This document shows, in pieces, positions 1 to 8,164 of a DNA stretch of 57,978 nt; position 1 is the first letter of the stretch; each line of letters opens with the position of its first letter. The notes under the pieces are model-generated. The model made no database searches. It was not told the origin of the DNA and saw only the letters and a program-made list of their open reading frames with translations. The position numbers were made by a program, and so were the translations under genes. Source of the DNA: Oscillospiraceae bacterium (GTDB taxonomy: Bacteria; Bacillota; Clostridia; Oscillospirales; Ruminococcaceae); assembly GCA_009777835.1 (NCBI GenBank), contig WRKZ01000004.1:1-57978 (forward strand), given 5' to 3'.

Positions 1-85
1 GCCGCGGCTCACCGTTCAATAATCTGCGGGTACTTCCGCGGTAATACCGCCTGCTATGTATCCTGAATCGGCCCGCTCTTCTCAT
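1..85 (-). CDS. Possible partial arginine-rich ORF leaving the left edge
   Basis: Reading leftward from an ATG at 85 there is an open frame to the window edge (28 codons visible, beginning MRRAGRFRIH, very rich in Arg). A purine-rich GGGGGAG (minus strand, plus positions 93-99) lies about 7 nt before this ATG, a good ribosome-binding distance. An alternative ATG at 89 opens a frame that stops after 11 codons. No family is recognisable from this fragment and the composition is odd, so this could be chance. Confidence 0.25.
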   Translation of the reverse strand, partial: MRRAGRFRIHSRRYYRGSTRRLLNGEPR

Positions 86-120
86 ACATACGCTCCCCCT
101 TTCGTTTGGATTAATACATT

Positions 121-170
121 AAAAAATAAGCCTACAATTTCGGAATTAAAAATTTCCTAAATTGTAGGCT
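121..170 (-). terminator. Rho-independent terminator after the tRNA pair
   Basis: A perfect 12-bp inverted repeat (AGCCTACAATTT at 129-140 with its complement at 159-170) contains a small inner GGAA/TTCC stem. On the minus strand it is followed by a T-rich run (121-128). It lies just 3' of tRNA-Asn and would end the tRNA-Cys/tRNA-Asn transcript. Confidence 0.85.
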
Positions 171-175
171 ACGTC

Positions 176-248
176 CTCCCCAAGCTGGACTCGAACCAGC
201 GACCCTTCGGTTAACAGCCGAATGCTCTACCGACTGAGCTATTGAGGA
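176..248 (-). tRNA. tRNA-Asn (anticodon GTT)
   Basis: The minus strand gives a 73-nt cloverleaf. The acceptor stem TCCTCAA pairs with TTGGGGA, the D-arm contains AGCTCAGTCGGTAGAGC, the anticodon loop is CTGTTAA (GTT, Asn), and the T-arm contains GGTTCGAGTCC. The discriminator base is G. No CCA is encoded, so CCA is presumably added after transcription; a class II CCA-adding enzyme is encoded at 25180-26562. Confidence 0.95.
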
Positions 249-287
249 TTATCTGTGTTCCGGGTTTGGTCAGTCTTTTTAAACGTA

Positions 288-358
288 AGGCGCCACCCGG
301 ATTTGAACCGGGGATCAAGGTGTTGCAGACCTATGCCTTACCACTTGGCTATAGCGCC
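288..358 (-). tRNA. tRNA-Cys (anticodon GCA)
   Basis: The minus strand gives a 71-nt cloverleaf. The acceptor stem GGCGCTA pairs with TGGCGCC, the anticodon loop is CTGCAAC (GCA, Cys) and the T-arm contains GGTTCAAATCC. The discriminator is U, the usual identity base for tRNA-Cys. It lies 39 nt before tRNA-Asn and is first in the two-tRNA transcript. Confidence 0.95.
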
Positions 359-377
359 GCGACTCAACTACCAATAT

Positions 378-406
378 ATTATATCAGACTCTTATTCTGT
401 TGTCAA
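378..406 (-). promoter_or_regulatory. Consensus sigma-A promoter for the tRNA pair
   Basis: On the minus strand TTGACA (406-401) and TATAAT (383-378) are separated by exactly 17 nt, with a TGA just before the -10 (extended -10). Predicted transcription start is near 371, about 12 nt before tRNA-Cys. Confidence 0.9.
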
Positions 407-452
407 GTGTTTTTTTCAAAAAAATAAAAAAATTTTTGCCTACTTTTCCCCT

Positions 453-481
453 TTGACATTTTGCGCAGAATACGCTATAAT
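453..481 (+). promoter_or_regulatory. Perfect sigma-A promoter directly abutting the subtilase ATG
   Basis: TTGACA at 453-458 and TATAAT at 476-481 have a 17-nt spacer. The -10 ends only 7 nt before the ATG at 489, so the expected start of transcription falls at or next to the start codon and leaves no room for a Shine-Dalgarno sequence. Confidence 0.85.
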
Positions 482-488
482 ATTCAAC

Positions 489-2501
489 ATGAAGAAAATA
501 ATCGCAATAATCAGCCTGTTGTCTCTCTTGCTGACCGGATTCTACCCCGCTGATATGCCGGAGGTCTCGGAAACGAGCCGAATATACATAACCGAGTCTC
601 CGCGCGTCAATCAAATCAGCGAAATAATCGCGCTTGCCGACTCACACGAGCATGCGCGGCAAATTGCAATCAACTACGCCCTCGAGTTAGAATCGTATGC
701 GTGGGGCATTGCCGTGTTCCGTGCCGAAGACGGCGAAAAGGCTTCAAAAGTCGTTTCGATATCGAAAAGTAAACAGTCGGTGCAGATTTCCGCGCTTGCC
801 TCACGACTTGCCGAGGTAAGCGGTCGTGAAATCGGCGAACAGCTCCCAACTTTAAACTACAACTATACCTACAACACCGATTTCGTTGCTGATAACGGTG
901 TTTCAGCTGTTTTTCCGCGGCAGTGGCATCATGAGGAAATGAACAACTACGATGCCTGGAAAAGTTCCGACGGAAGCGGTGTGGTAATCGCAATCATTGA
1001 CACGGGAATCGATACCACCCACCGTGATTTCGCCGGGCGGATTTCACGGCTCTCTTACGATTCTTACAACGAACAAGTCGGCAGAATCCGTGTTCGGGAT
1101 GACCACGGACACGGCACGGCAGTCGCGGGGATTGCCGCAGGCGGGCGGACTTCCGAAGTAAGCGGGAATGCACCGGGTGCTACCCTTCTCATAGTCAAGG
1201 CGAACACGATGGTTCCTGCTGCCGAAGAAGGCAACCCCGATGAATGTGTTTTTTACAGTTCATCGGTTTTGCGCGGAATTAACTATTCGGTCGAAAACGG
1301 GGCAGATGTTGTAAACATGAGTTTTGGTCGTCCTTTTGAGAACGACGGCATTTCGGGGTATAGCGAGGTGGAACATCAAGTCATACAAAACGGAGTCAAG
1401 AAGGGCGTTGTCTTTGTGGCTTCAACCGGGAACGAAAGTCGGCTTAACGCTTCATACCCTGCCGCATACGATGAGGTGATTGCAGTCGCCGCAACTAAAC
1501 AGGGTTACACCTTCGCCGACGATTTCTCCAATTTCGGCCCGCAGATTGATATTTCCGCACCGGGCAGACTAATCACAACCCCCCGACTCGGAGGGGGTTA
1601 TGCCATCTACAGCGGGACTTCGATGGCATCCCCAAACGTTGCAGGTGTCGCGGCATTGATTAAATCTAATGAGCCTGAACTCACCCCCGCGGAAATCGCA
1701 AATCGTATCTTTTCAACGGCAACCCCGGCGGGAACACCCGATTCAAACGGCCGCTGTTATTACTACGGATACGGAATAGTAAATTCGGGCAATGCCGTGG
1801 CGAATATTCAAATCATTACAATCCCGGTTACTACCACGATTACAACCGTCACAACCATCACGACCATCACGACTACCACCTTCGAAACCACCGTCTCAAC
1901 CACGACCACACCGGAAACTACGACTACGCCGGAAACTTCAACCACGCTCGAAACTACGACTACGCATGAAACTTCAACCACGCCGGAAACCACGACCACA
2001 CAGGAAACCACAACCACGTCCGAAACCACAAGCGAAACGTCTTCGGCTATTACTGTCAGCGAAGGTAAAGGGACGCTTCCGCCAAAAAAGCCGACGGATA
2101 CTTCCTCGGCTTTCTCGAATTCTGAAACTTCTACCGCTTCCGCGACTTCTTCCGGTGCGGTAAAAACCGCCGGGACTATGACAACTACTTCTGCTACTTC
2201 AACTGCTTCCGCAACTTCTGCGACAACTGCTTCCGCAACTTCTGCGACAACTACTTCCGCGACTACTGCGACAACTGCTTCTGCGACTGTTGCTACTTCC
2301 GAAGCTACGACTGCAAATCCCGATAATCAGCGTAAGCTGATTATCGCAGACGCACTGGAAATACTCAAACACCTTGCGAAAATGCAAAGCGAGGTCACAG
2401 CCCAACCGGATTTCTACGATTTCGACGGTGACGGAATCGTCACCATAGCCGACGCGCTGTTCGTCTTAAAAGTCTTGGCAAAAATGATCGATTACCCATA
2501 A
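489..2501 (+). CDS. Secreted subtilisin-like serine protease with Thr-rich linker and C-terminal dockerin
   Basis: 670-aa secreted S8 peptidase. It begins with a signal peptide (MKKIIAIISLLSLLLTGF). A propeptide-like region follows to about residue 140. The catalytic triad is visible as Asp in AIIDTGID, His in DDHGHGTAVAG and Ser in GTSMASPNVAG, with the oxyanion Asn in ASTGNE. A long Thr/Ser/Glu linker made of tandem repeats leads to a C-terminal type I dockerin. The second dockerin half carries an intact DFDGDGIVTIADAL calcium loop; the first half keeps the IADALEILKHLAKM helix but not the Asp ladder. Dockerins bind cohesins, so the protease may attach to a cellulosome-like scaffold. The frame is open from 255, but only the ATG at 489 gives the signal peptide, and it sits immediately downstream of a consensus promoter (leaderless). 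An upstream start would run through the tRNA-Cys gene. Confidence 0.93.
   Translation: MKKIIAIISLLSLLLTGFYPADMPEVSETSRIYITESPRVNQISEIIALADSHEHARQIAINYALELESYAWGIAVFRAEDGEKASKVVSISKSKQSVQISALASRLAEVSGREIGEQLPTLNYNYTYNTDFVADNGVSAVFPRQWHHEEMNNYDAWKSSDGSGVVIAIIDTGIDTTHRDFAGRISRLSYDSYNEQVGRIRVRDDHGHGTAVAGIAAGGRTSEVSGNAPGATLLIVKANTMVPAAEEGNPDECVFYSSSVLRGINYSVENGADVVNMSFGRPFENDGISGYSEVEHQVIQNGVKKGVVFVASTGNESRLNASYPAAYDEVIAVAATKQGYTFADDFSNFGPQIDISAPGRLITTPRLGGGYAIYSGTSMASPNVAGVAALIKSNEPELTPAEIANRIFSTATPAGTPDSNGRCYYYGYGIVNSGNAVANIQIITIPVTTTITTVTTITTITTTTFETTVSTTTTPETTTTPETSTTLETTTTHETSTTPETTTTQETTTTSETTSETSSAITVSEGKGTLPPKKPTDTSSAFSNSETSTASATSSGAVKTAGTMTTTSATSTASATSATTASATSATTTSATTATTASATVATSEATTANPDNQRKLIIADALEILKHLAKMQSEVTAQPDFYDFDGDGIVTIADALFVLKVLAKMIDYP
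1911..2036 (+). repeat. 18-bp coding minisatellite in the protease linker
   Basis: Seven tandem 18-bp units encode six-residue repeats of the form (P/L/H/Q/S)ETTTT or ETSTT. The TTT and STT versions alternate in the first four units, suggesting a 36-bp higher-order unit. A second tandem stretch encoding ASATSATT-like repeats follows at about 2200-2300. Such linkers are probably flexible, and the copy number may vary between strains. Confidence 0.85.
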
Positions 2502-2550
2502 GAAGCTGTATTCAAAGTCTGAATCGTTCGGTTTTCGGGCAAATTGAAGT

Positions 2551-4350
2551 CTATGATGGCGGGACAAACACCCAGTTGTCGAAGTCGTTTGCGTCACCGA
2601 TGATTTCGTATCTGCCTTTGCGGTCGATATTTCCCAATCTGAACCAGCGATTGATATAAAGCGTTCTGGTCTGAGCCTCACCCGATTCGATTATATCAAA
2701 GTAGGAAGTTCCGTAATCTTCGTGAGGGAGTCCCGCTGATTGCAGTATAGCCGCCACGAAATTCACGTGAGAAAGCTCCGACCGGGTGTCGCTTTCAAGG
2801 CGACCGCGGGAGTTCTGCGGTTTAATCAGCAATGCCGCTGTTATTTCTCCCTCCAGTTCGGATTCGCCGCGTTCGATTTCAGCGGGCGGTCTGCCGTGGT
2901 CGGTGGTTATGATTATGGTGGAACTGTCATAAATCCCCAAATCCTTCATTTGATTAAAATACTCATCAAGGGTGTTGAAAATACTTTCGAGTGCATCGGT
3001 GCGTTCGGCATTGCGAACGTGCGCACCGTTAAAATGCACGAAGGTGAACGTCTTCGTCTCATTTTGGGTGTGCAATCCGATTTTCTTGAGGTTTTCGTAA
3101 AAGTGACCGTCGGTCTCGTTAGTGACAGCGGGATAAACAAGACTGTGGTCGGAATAATCGCTGAGTTCGTGAAAAGCGTTACTGAAGCCGGAATCATATT
3201 TATCTATAAGCGGCTTTTTCAGATAATAAGGCACGGCTTTACTCATGGAAATCCGCAGCGTAGTCTCGGCTATGGTAGGATATCTGATTTTGATTTCGCC
3301 TTTGTTGCTGTTCAGGTCGATTATATTATCGCTCCTCTCGGCGATTTGCAGGCTTGAACCGTAGGTCGTAGGTCGGTCAATCAGCAGATTGGAATTATAT
3401 CCGTTATTGCGCAATTCATCAATATAATTATGGCTTCCCCATGCTTCGTCCCAGTAATCCGACCAGCTTTTATTGTCGGATTGATAATCCACCCCGGTGA
3501 GCAAATACGTCATTGCAGGGAAAGTGTTGGTGTGTAGCGAAACGTTGTTCTCATAAAAAGTGAATCCGTCTAACCGCTCATATAAAGTAGGATTTTCGGC
3601 AAGTGCAGTCCGCATATATTTGACATCGAGACGGTCGAGGACGAACACGCAGATGTTCCCTTGAGAAGACAGTTCAAACGTCTTATCGTAAGAGAAATAA
3701 TGTTCCCCGCCGACACTTTTGCCGTTGTATTTGAAAATGGCGGGAATCAATCCGAAGGTGTTCATTCCCACCAGGACAATCGACAAACCGAACATCAAGA
3801 CGCTTCCGTTAAGTTTTCGTTGTTTCATTATAATCCGCGCCACCAACGGAAGAAGCGCGATTACACACCACACGATTACGTTAATCGTCCGAGAAGTCGT
3901 GACTTCACTGTAATTTACGCTGTCCCCGGTGAGTTTGGACATCGAACGGTTCAAAAACAATGCCTGAACACAGGACGACAGAGTCACCCCCATTAACAGC
4001 GCGCCCAAAACCTCATAAACCCCTTTTCTGAAAATCGCAGGGACAAGCACCAACAATCCCGCCGTCAGCAACAGACTCACCGCTGCAAGCGGACGAATAA
4101 TCAGCGTAAACGGCACGTTAAAGTCGGTGAAGTTGTTGAAATATAAGTCCAGCGGAAAGAGCAGGAACAAAGTCACCACAAAACTCAAAACACAAGCGAT
4201 GTAGGCGTTACGCTCGTTCTTTTCGCTGTAAAACAGAGGAAAAACCGCCCTCAAAAACTTTTGCGGCTTGGATTGCGATTGATTTTCGGGTTCCTGTTTC
4301 GGTTCTGTTTCGAATTCTAATTCAGGTTGATTTTCTGTCTGAAATTCCAT
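2551..4350 (-). CDS. Membrane-anchored sulfatase/LTA-synthase-fold phosphotransferase
   Basis: 599 aa. An acidic, Gln-rich N-terminus is followed by several hydrophobic segments (about residues 30-210) and then an extracellular alkaline-phosphatase-superfamily domain. The domain opens with NICVFVLDRLD, has the presumed nucleophile Thr in HTNTFPAMTYLLTG, and the metal motif TTDHG. Family members transfer phosphoglycerol or phosphoethanolamine groups to surface polymers. The start at 4350 (MEFQTENQ) is chosen because AGGAG lies 7 nt upstream; the frame is open to 4467. It overlaps the upstream gene by 29 nt and is the last gene of the minus-strand operon. The substrate cannot be read from sequence. 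Confidence 0.82.
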   Translation of the reverse strand: MEFQTENQPELEFETEPKQEPENQSQSKPQKFLRAVFPLFYSEKNERNAYIACVLSFVVTLFLLFPLDLYFNNFTDFNVPFTLIIRPLAAVSLLLTAGLLVLVPAIFRKGVYEVLGALLMGVTLSSCVQALFLNRSMSKLTGDSVNYSEVTTSRTINVIVWCVIALLPLVARIIMKQRKLNGSVLMFGLSIVLVGMNTFGLIPAIFKYNGKSVGGEHYFSYDKTFELSSQGNICVFVLDRLDVKYMRTALAENPTLYERLDGFTFYENNVSLHTNTFPAMTYLLTGVDYQSDNKSWSDYWDEAWGSHNYIDELRNNGYNSNLLIDRPTTYGSSLQIAERSDNIIDLNSNKGEIKIRYPTIAETTLRISMSKAVPYYLKKPLIDKYDSGFSNAFHELSDYSDHSLVYPAVTNETDGHFYENLKKIGLHTQNETKTFTFVHFNGAHVRNAERTDALESIFNTLDEYFNQMKDLGIYDSSTIIITTDHGRPPAEIERGESELEGEITAALLIKPQNSRGRLESDTRSELSHVNFVAAILQSAGLPHEDYGTSYFDIIESGEAQTRTLYINRWFRLGNIDRKGRYEIIGDANDFDNWVFVPPS

Positions 4351-6286
4351 TATCATGCTCCTTGATTTTATTAACAAGATATTCGCCGCCGGCAATCTTT
4401 TCGGAAGAATCGCGGTTGTTATACACGCACTCATCGTATATTCGGGCGATTTTATCGCGGTAGTCATCGGTTCTGTCTAACAATTCCCCGATTATTTCCG
4501 GCAGAGAATGTAACTCTTCCACGTCAACCGATTTGCCGATTTCGTCACGGATTCGTATATCGAAAGGGGTTACATCGATTTTCTCCCAGTCGGGATTCAT
4601 GATTTTCATTGGTGTGTTGATAAACAATGACGGTTTCTTGCTCGTGAATGAAAACTCCATAGCAATCGATGACCAGTCGGTGATAACGATGTCCGACTGT
4701 TCGACCGTTGTATTAGACGAAAAATCGGTCTGAATCTCGAAATCGTCGCTGAAACGGTGACTGTGCTTTTGTATGAGCGAATCCATTTCCCGCGGGAATC
4801 GTTTCACGAATTCGGGGTGCGGACGAATCACGACTTTATACTTTTCGGTTGCAACCGCCTCCACAAGCGCGTCAAGGCAATATTCGAGAATGTTGTCCTT
4901 CTGCCACGACGGCGCAATCAGAATCTGCGGTTTCGTGCTTTTCACTGTTGGGGAGGTTTCCGCCTGTTTTGACTGTGACTGTTTTGAAAGTTCTGCGGCA
5001 CGCTCAAGCTCGTAAAACAAACCAAACCCCGTATTCACGAGTTTTTTCTGCGGGAGGGAGTAATACTCCTCGGTCGCTCTGATTTCTTCATTATGATGTT
5101 TTCCGTAACAGAAAATCGTGTCGAATCGGTCGAGCGCGCCTTTCCTCAACATGAGGTTCATGCTGCCGAACCCATGGTCGGTGTAGATATATTCAATGTC
5201 TTTTTTCACAAGCGAACGCTTATAATGAAACCTGTCCAAATCCGGCATAGTCATTACGAAAAGTTCGGTTTCCATCTTCATAAAGAGCGTGATTAGGGTG
5301 TTTTTACCGCAAAAATATGCCGCGAATCCCTTTCGCTCTATTTCGAAAACTCGGTCGTTTATATCACTCGTAACATAATGCACGACTATGTCGGAATTTT
5401 CCAGAACGTAATCTATATAATGTTTGAAATACTTGTAAAATCCGCCGGCTTCCGAATAGAAAACAAGCTGCTTCTTTGCTGAGTAGAACCGCGCCACATC
5501 AGTCTTTTCCCGTGCTTTTTCGGCAGATTTTTGTTGGCTTAACGCAATCTTCTCGGCTTTCGAAAGTTTGGGTTTGCGGGTGTTCAGCAACTTTTGATAG
5601 TTTTCTTTCCCCAACAGCTTTTTCGGATTATAAATGACCACGCACAGCACAGTCGTGAGTATGCCGAAAATGTTTCCGGCAATCCAGTAAAGTCCGACCC
5701 CCGCTTGAACCACCGCCGCGAAATAACCGGAAAAAGCAGTCAAGAATATAGCAGTCCCCCATTTCCCGGCGAATCCCTGGCTTTTCGCAAGGGGATTCAG
5801 TGCGTTCTGGGTGAAACACAGGAAAAACGCAGTTACCGCCGACAAGAGCGGGACAGCAACACTCACCGATGTTAAGCTGAATTTCGGGACTTCCGATAAG
5901 TCCACCCCGAAAAAGGCAAAGTCGGACGTTCCGTCGGCGATTGAGTTGTTAACAACCCCTATAACCCCCAAAACAATGATTATCTGCAGCAACATCGGCA
6001 GCAACGCCTTGAATGTACTGTACTTCTCTCTTTTGTAGAGTGCTTTTTGTTCAGCGAGTATAGTCGAAAGCTCCCCTGCATGACGGGCTTTTATAATCTC
6101 GAGTTCAGGCTGGATTTTAAGCAAAGTAAACGAGTTCTTGTGGGAAATATACGTAAACGGGAACAGAATAATCCTGGTCAGCAGAGTAAACAAGAGCAAC
6201 GCCTGCCCATAATTCCCCGTAATACGTTCGCATAGGTCGATTAAGATTGCCAGGGGAGTCCCCACAATCAGATTTATAATGTTCAA
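4322..6286 (-). CDS. YidC/Oxa1-like membrane domain fused to CDP-glycerol glycerophosphotransferase (TagB/TagF-like)
   Basis: 654 aa with two parts. Residues 1 to about 225 look like a YidC/Oxa1 insertase: an N-terminal helix, ALLLFTLLTRIILFPFTYIS, a charged cytoplasmic hairpin, then further membrane helices. From about 270 to the end it is a glycosyltransferase-B-fold CDP-glycerol:glycerophosphotransferase, with YTDHGFGS, LIAPSWQKDN, VIRPHPEFVKRF and DIVITDWSSIAMEFSF. The TagF family polymerises poly(glycerol-phosphate) at the membrane. The genuine YidC is encoded separately at 33645-34880. The stop overlaps the next gene, and the ATG overlaps the previous stop by 4 nt. The domain boundary has no frameshift; the frame is open throughout, so this is a true fusion and not an assembly seam. 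Confidence 0.85.
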   Translation of the reverse strand: MNIINLIVGTPLAILIDLCERITGNYGQALLLFTLLTRIILFPFTYISHKNSFTLLKIQPELEIIKARHAGELSTILAEQKALYKREKYSTFKALLPMLLQIIIVLGVIGVVNNSIADGTSDFAFFGVDLSEVPKFSLTSVSVAVPLLSAVTAFFLCFTQNALNPLAKSQGFAGKWGTAIFLTAFSGYFAAVVQAGVGLYWIAGNIFGILTTVLCVVIYNPKKLLGKENYQKLLNTRKPKLSKAEKIALSQQKSAEKAREKTDVARFYSAKKQLVFYSEAGGFYKYFKHYIDYVLENSDIVVHYVTSDINDRVFEIERKGFAAYFCGKNTLITLFMKMETELFVMTMPDLDRFHYKRSLVKKDIEYIYTDHGFGSMNLMLRKGALDRFDTIFCYGKHHNEEIRATEEYYSLPQKKLVNTGFGLFYELERAAELSKQSQSKQAETSPTVKSTKPQILIAPSWQKDNILEYCLDALVEAVATEKYKVVIRPHPEFVKRFPREMDSLIQKHSHRFSDDFEIQTDFSSNTTVEQSDIVITDWSSIAMEFSFTSKKPSLFINTPMKIMNPDWEKIDVTPFDIRIRDEIGKSVDVEELHSLPEIIGELLDRTDDYRDKIARIYDECVYNNRDSSEKIAGGEYLVNKIKEHDNGISDRKST

Positions 6287-8118
6287 ATCAGCCCCTCCAG
6301 AGCATGAATAAGTCTTGCGTTATCTTCAGCGTTCCGCACCGCGATTCGCACGTACTGTTTGCCGGAATCAGTGATTTCAGATATTTTCGCCGACAAATCC
6401 TTGATTAAAATCCCATGCTTGAACAACAGTATCGTGGTCAGTTCCTTTGCGGTAATCCCGGAAACGATTTCCGCCGTGACAAAATCTGATTGGGACGGAA
6501 TCACCCTTACTTTGCCGGTTTTATTTAAGTCGCATATGAAATTCGCCCTGGTCTTTCTCATTTCACTCAGCGAGTATTCGTAATCGGACTTGTACTTCTC
6601 CTCAATCTGCATATAGAATTCCCCGAAAGAGTTGATGTTCCAAATCGCTACATCTTTTTTGATTCGCTGAATTAACTCTAAATCCGACGAGACCAACACC
6701 CCCAGCCGTAATCCCGGAACCCCATAAGATTTCGAAATGCTCTTCACCACGACAAGGTTTTCGTACGCACTGATTATATCGCTGTCGATTAGCGTGTTAA
6801 GGGGATATTCATCGGCAAAATCACAGAAAGACTCGTCCGCGATAAGCGTAATCCCTTTATCCTTTGACCAATCCAACAATTTCGAAATGCCCGCCTTATC
6901 GATGTAATTCCCGCTCGGATTATCGGGGTTGATTAAAACAAGTGCGTTCACATCTTTATCGGAAAAATATCCGATTAAATCGTCAGCGGTATACGAAAAG
7001 TCGGCATTTTGCGGAATGTACGCAACCCGCTGATTTTGAGGAAGCCGATTCGGATATTCCTCGAAAGTCGGCAGAACCACACCGACTTTTCCCCCGGACT
7101 CACAAAGTGATTCACAAAGCGATTTTATAAGTTCAGCCGCTCCGTTTCCGACTACCACGGTCTCGGTCGGGACGTTGAACTTCTTCGCCGCAAGCAAGGA
7201 ATTCACGCTCATACCCGACGGATAAGTCCGCACCAAGACCTCAAAATTATTCTTGATTTCGTTAAGCATTTTCTTCGGCGGGAAAAACGGATTGACAAGA
7301 TAACAGAAATCCAACAAATCCGGATAACGCCAATAGCCGCCGTATCTGTCTTGAATGAGTTTTAAGCGGAGGTCTTCATTCGGCTCGAAAAGGGTTTCAG
7401 CTATGTCTATATCTTGAATGTTATCAACCTCATACCAAAGTTGACCCGATAATCGTTTCGCTTTAATCACAGGCTCGTCCAGGATAGTAATAACTCGCAA
7501 AACCTGTTCGTAATACTGATTGTTCCCGAGGGCACACAGATACGCTTTCAGAAACGGAACGTAAAGCGATGCCGAAAAATCTTTCGAGAACTTGTAAGCG
7601 TTAACCGTCTTGAAATAATCGCCGGTTCCTTGCTTGAAATCCATCTTCGCCCCCGAAATGATGTCAAGAATCGAATCGTCTTCGTCTACCGTGATTACCG
7701 TGCCGTCCATCCAACTCTCATACTTGTCAACCAGGGCGAGGGTTTCACGCGGGTCGTTGATTAACGCTTCCAGAACACCATCTTCGAAAATCAAGTCAGA
7801 CTCAAGCAACAGCGTATCTTCAGCGATGAGCTTGTCGCTCGCCAAAGACAAAGAATAGATATTGTTAGTCTTCGCATAAACAGGATTGTTGACGTACACA
7901 ATAGGGGTTTTGAGTTTCAGCCCGTTAATGAACTCACTCAACTTCTTTTCTTTGAACCCCGTTACTATAACGATTTGCGACAGTCCCAACCCTTCAAGCT
8001 GTCGAAGCATTCGTTCAATCAACGTAACGCCGTTGATTTTCACCATGCACTTCGCCTGGTCTTTAGTTAAATCTTTGAGCCGTCTGCCCATTCCCGCCGC
8101 GAGAATTATCGCCTGCAT
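6283..8118 (-). CDS. Bifunctional sugar-nucleotidyltransferase-like / PLP aminotransferase
   Basis: 611 aa. The N-terminal part (to about 230) is an NTP transferase of the LicC/AEP-cytidylyltransferase kind: MQAIILAAGMGRRLKDLT, KCMVKINGVTLIERML, LLLESDLIFE. The C-terminal part is a fold-type I class I/II aminotransferase (HisC/CobD-like), with NPDNPSG, ADESFCDF and the PLP lysine in SISKSYGVPGLRLG. Fusions of this type are known to make and CMP-activate small phospho- or phosphono-amines. Candidate products here are CDP-ethanolamine-like or CMP-aminoethylphosphonate-like donors (inference). The start at 8118 gives the canonical NTase N-terminus; an ATG at 8130 is also possible and lies 1 nt after AAAGG. 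It overlaps the downstream gene by ATGA. Confidence 0.82.
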   Translation of the reverse strand: MQAIILAAGMGRRLKDLTKDQAKCMVKINGVTLIERMLRQLEGLGLSQIVIVTGFKEKKLSEFINGLKLKTPIVYVNNPVYAKTNNIYSLSLASDKLIAEDTLLLESDLIFEDGVLEALINDPRETLALVDKYESWMDGTVITVDEDDSILDIISGAKMDFKQGTGDYFKTVNAYKFSKDFSASLYVPFLKAYLCALGNNQYYEQVLRVITILDEPVIKAKRLSGQLWYEVDNIQDIDIAETLFEPNEDLRLKLIQDRYGGYWRYPDLLDFCYLVNPFFPPKKMLNEIKNNFEVLVRTYPSGMSVNSLLAAKKFNVPTETVVVGNGAAELIKSLCESLCESGGKVGVVLPTFEEYPNRLPQNQRVAYIPQNADFSYTADDLIGYFSDKDVNALVLINPDNPSGNYIDKAGISKLLDWSKDKGITLIADESFCDFADEYPLNTLIDSDIISAYENLVVVKSISKSYGVPGLRLGVLVSSDLELIQRIKKDVAIWNINSFGEFYMQIEEKYKSDYEYSLSEMRKTRANFICDLNKTGKVRVIPSQSDFVTAEIVSGITAKELTTILLFKHGILIKDLSAKISEITDSGKQYVRIAVRNAEDNARLIHALEGLI

Positions 8119-8164
8119 ATTTATAACCATGCCTTTCTGCCACAAAGTGACATGAATTTAAACC

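Noticed and set aside
1792-2163. Arg/Pro-rich 123-codon frame inside the protease linker
   Set aside because: Product of the 18-bp Thr-coding repeat read in another frame.
2740-3357. 205-codon plus-strand frame opposite the sulfatase-fold gene
   Set aside because: Mirror frame of a real coding gene; no recognisable domain.
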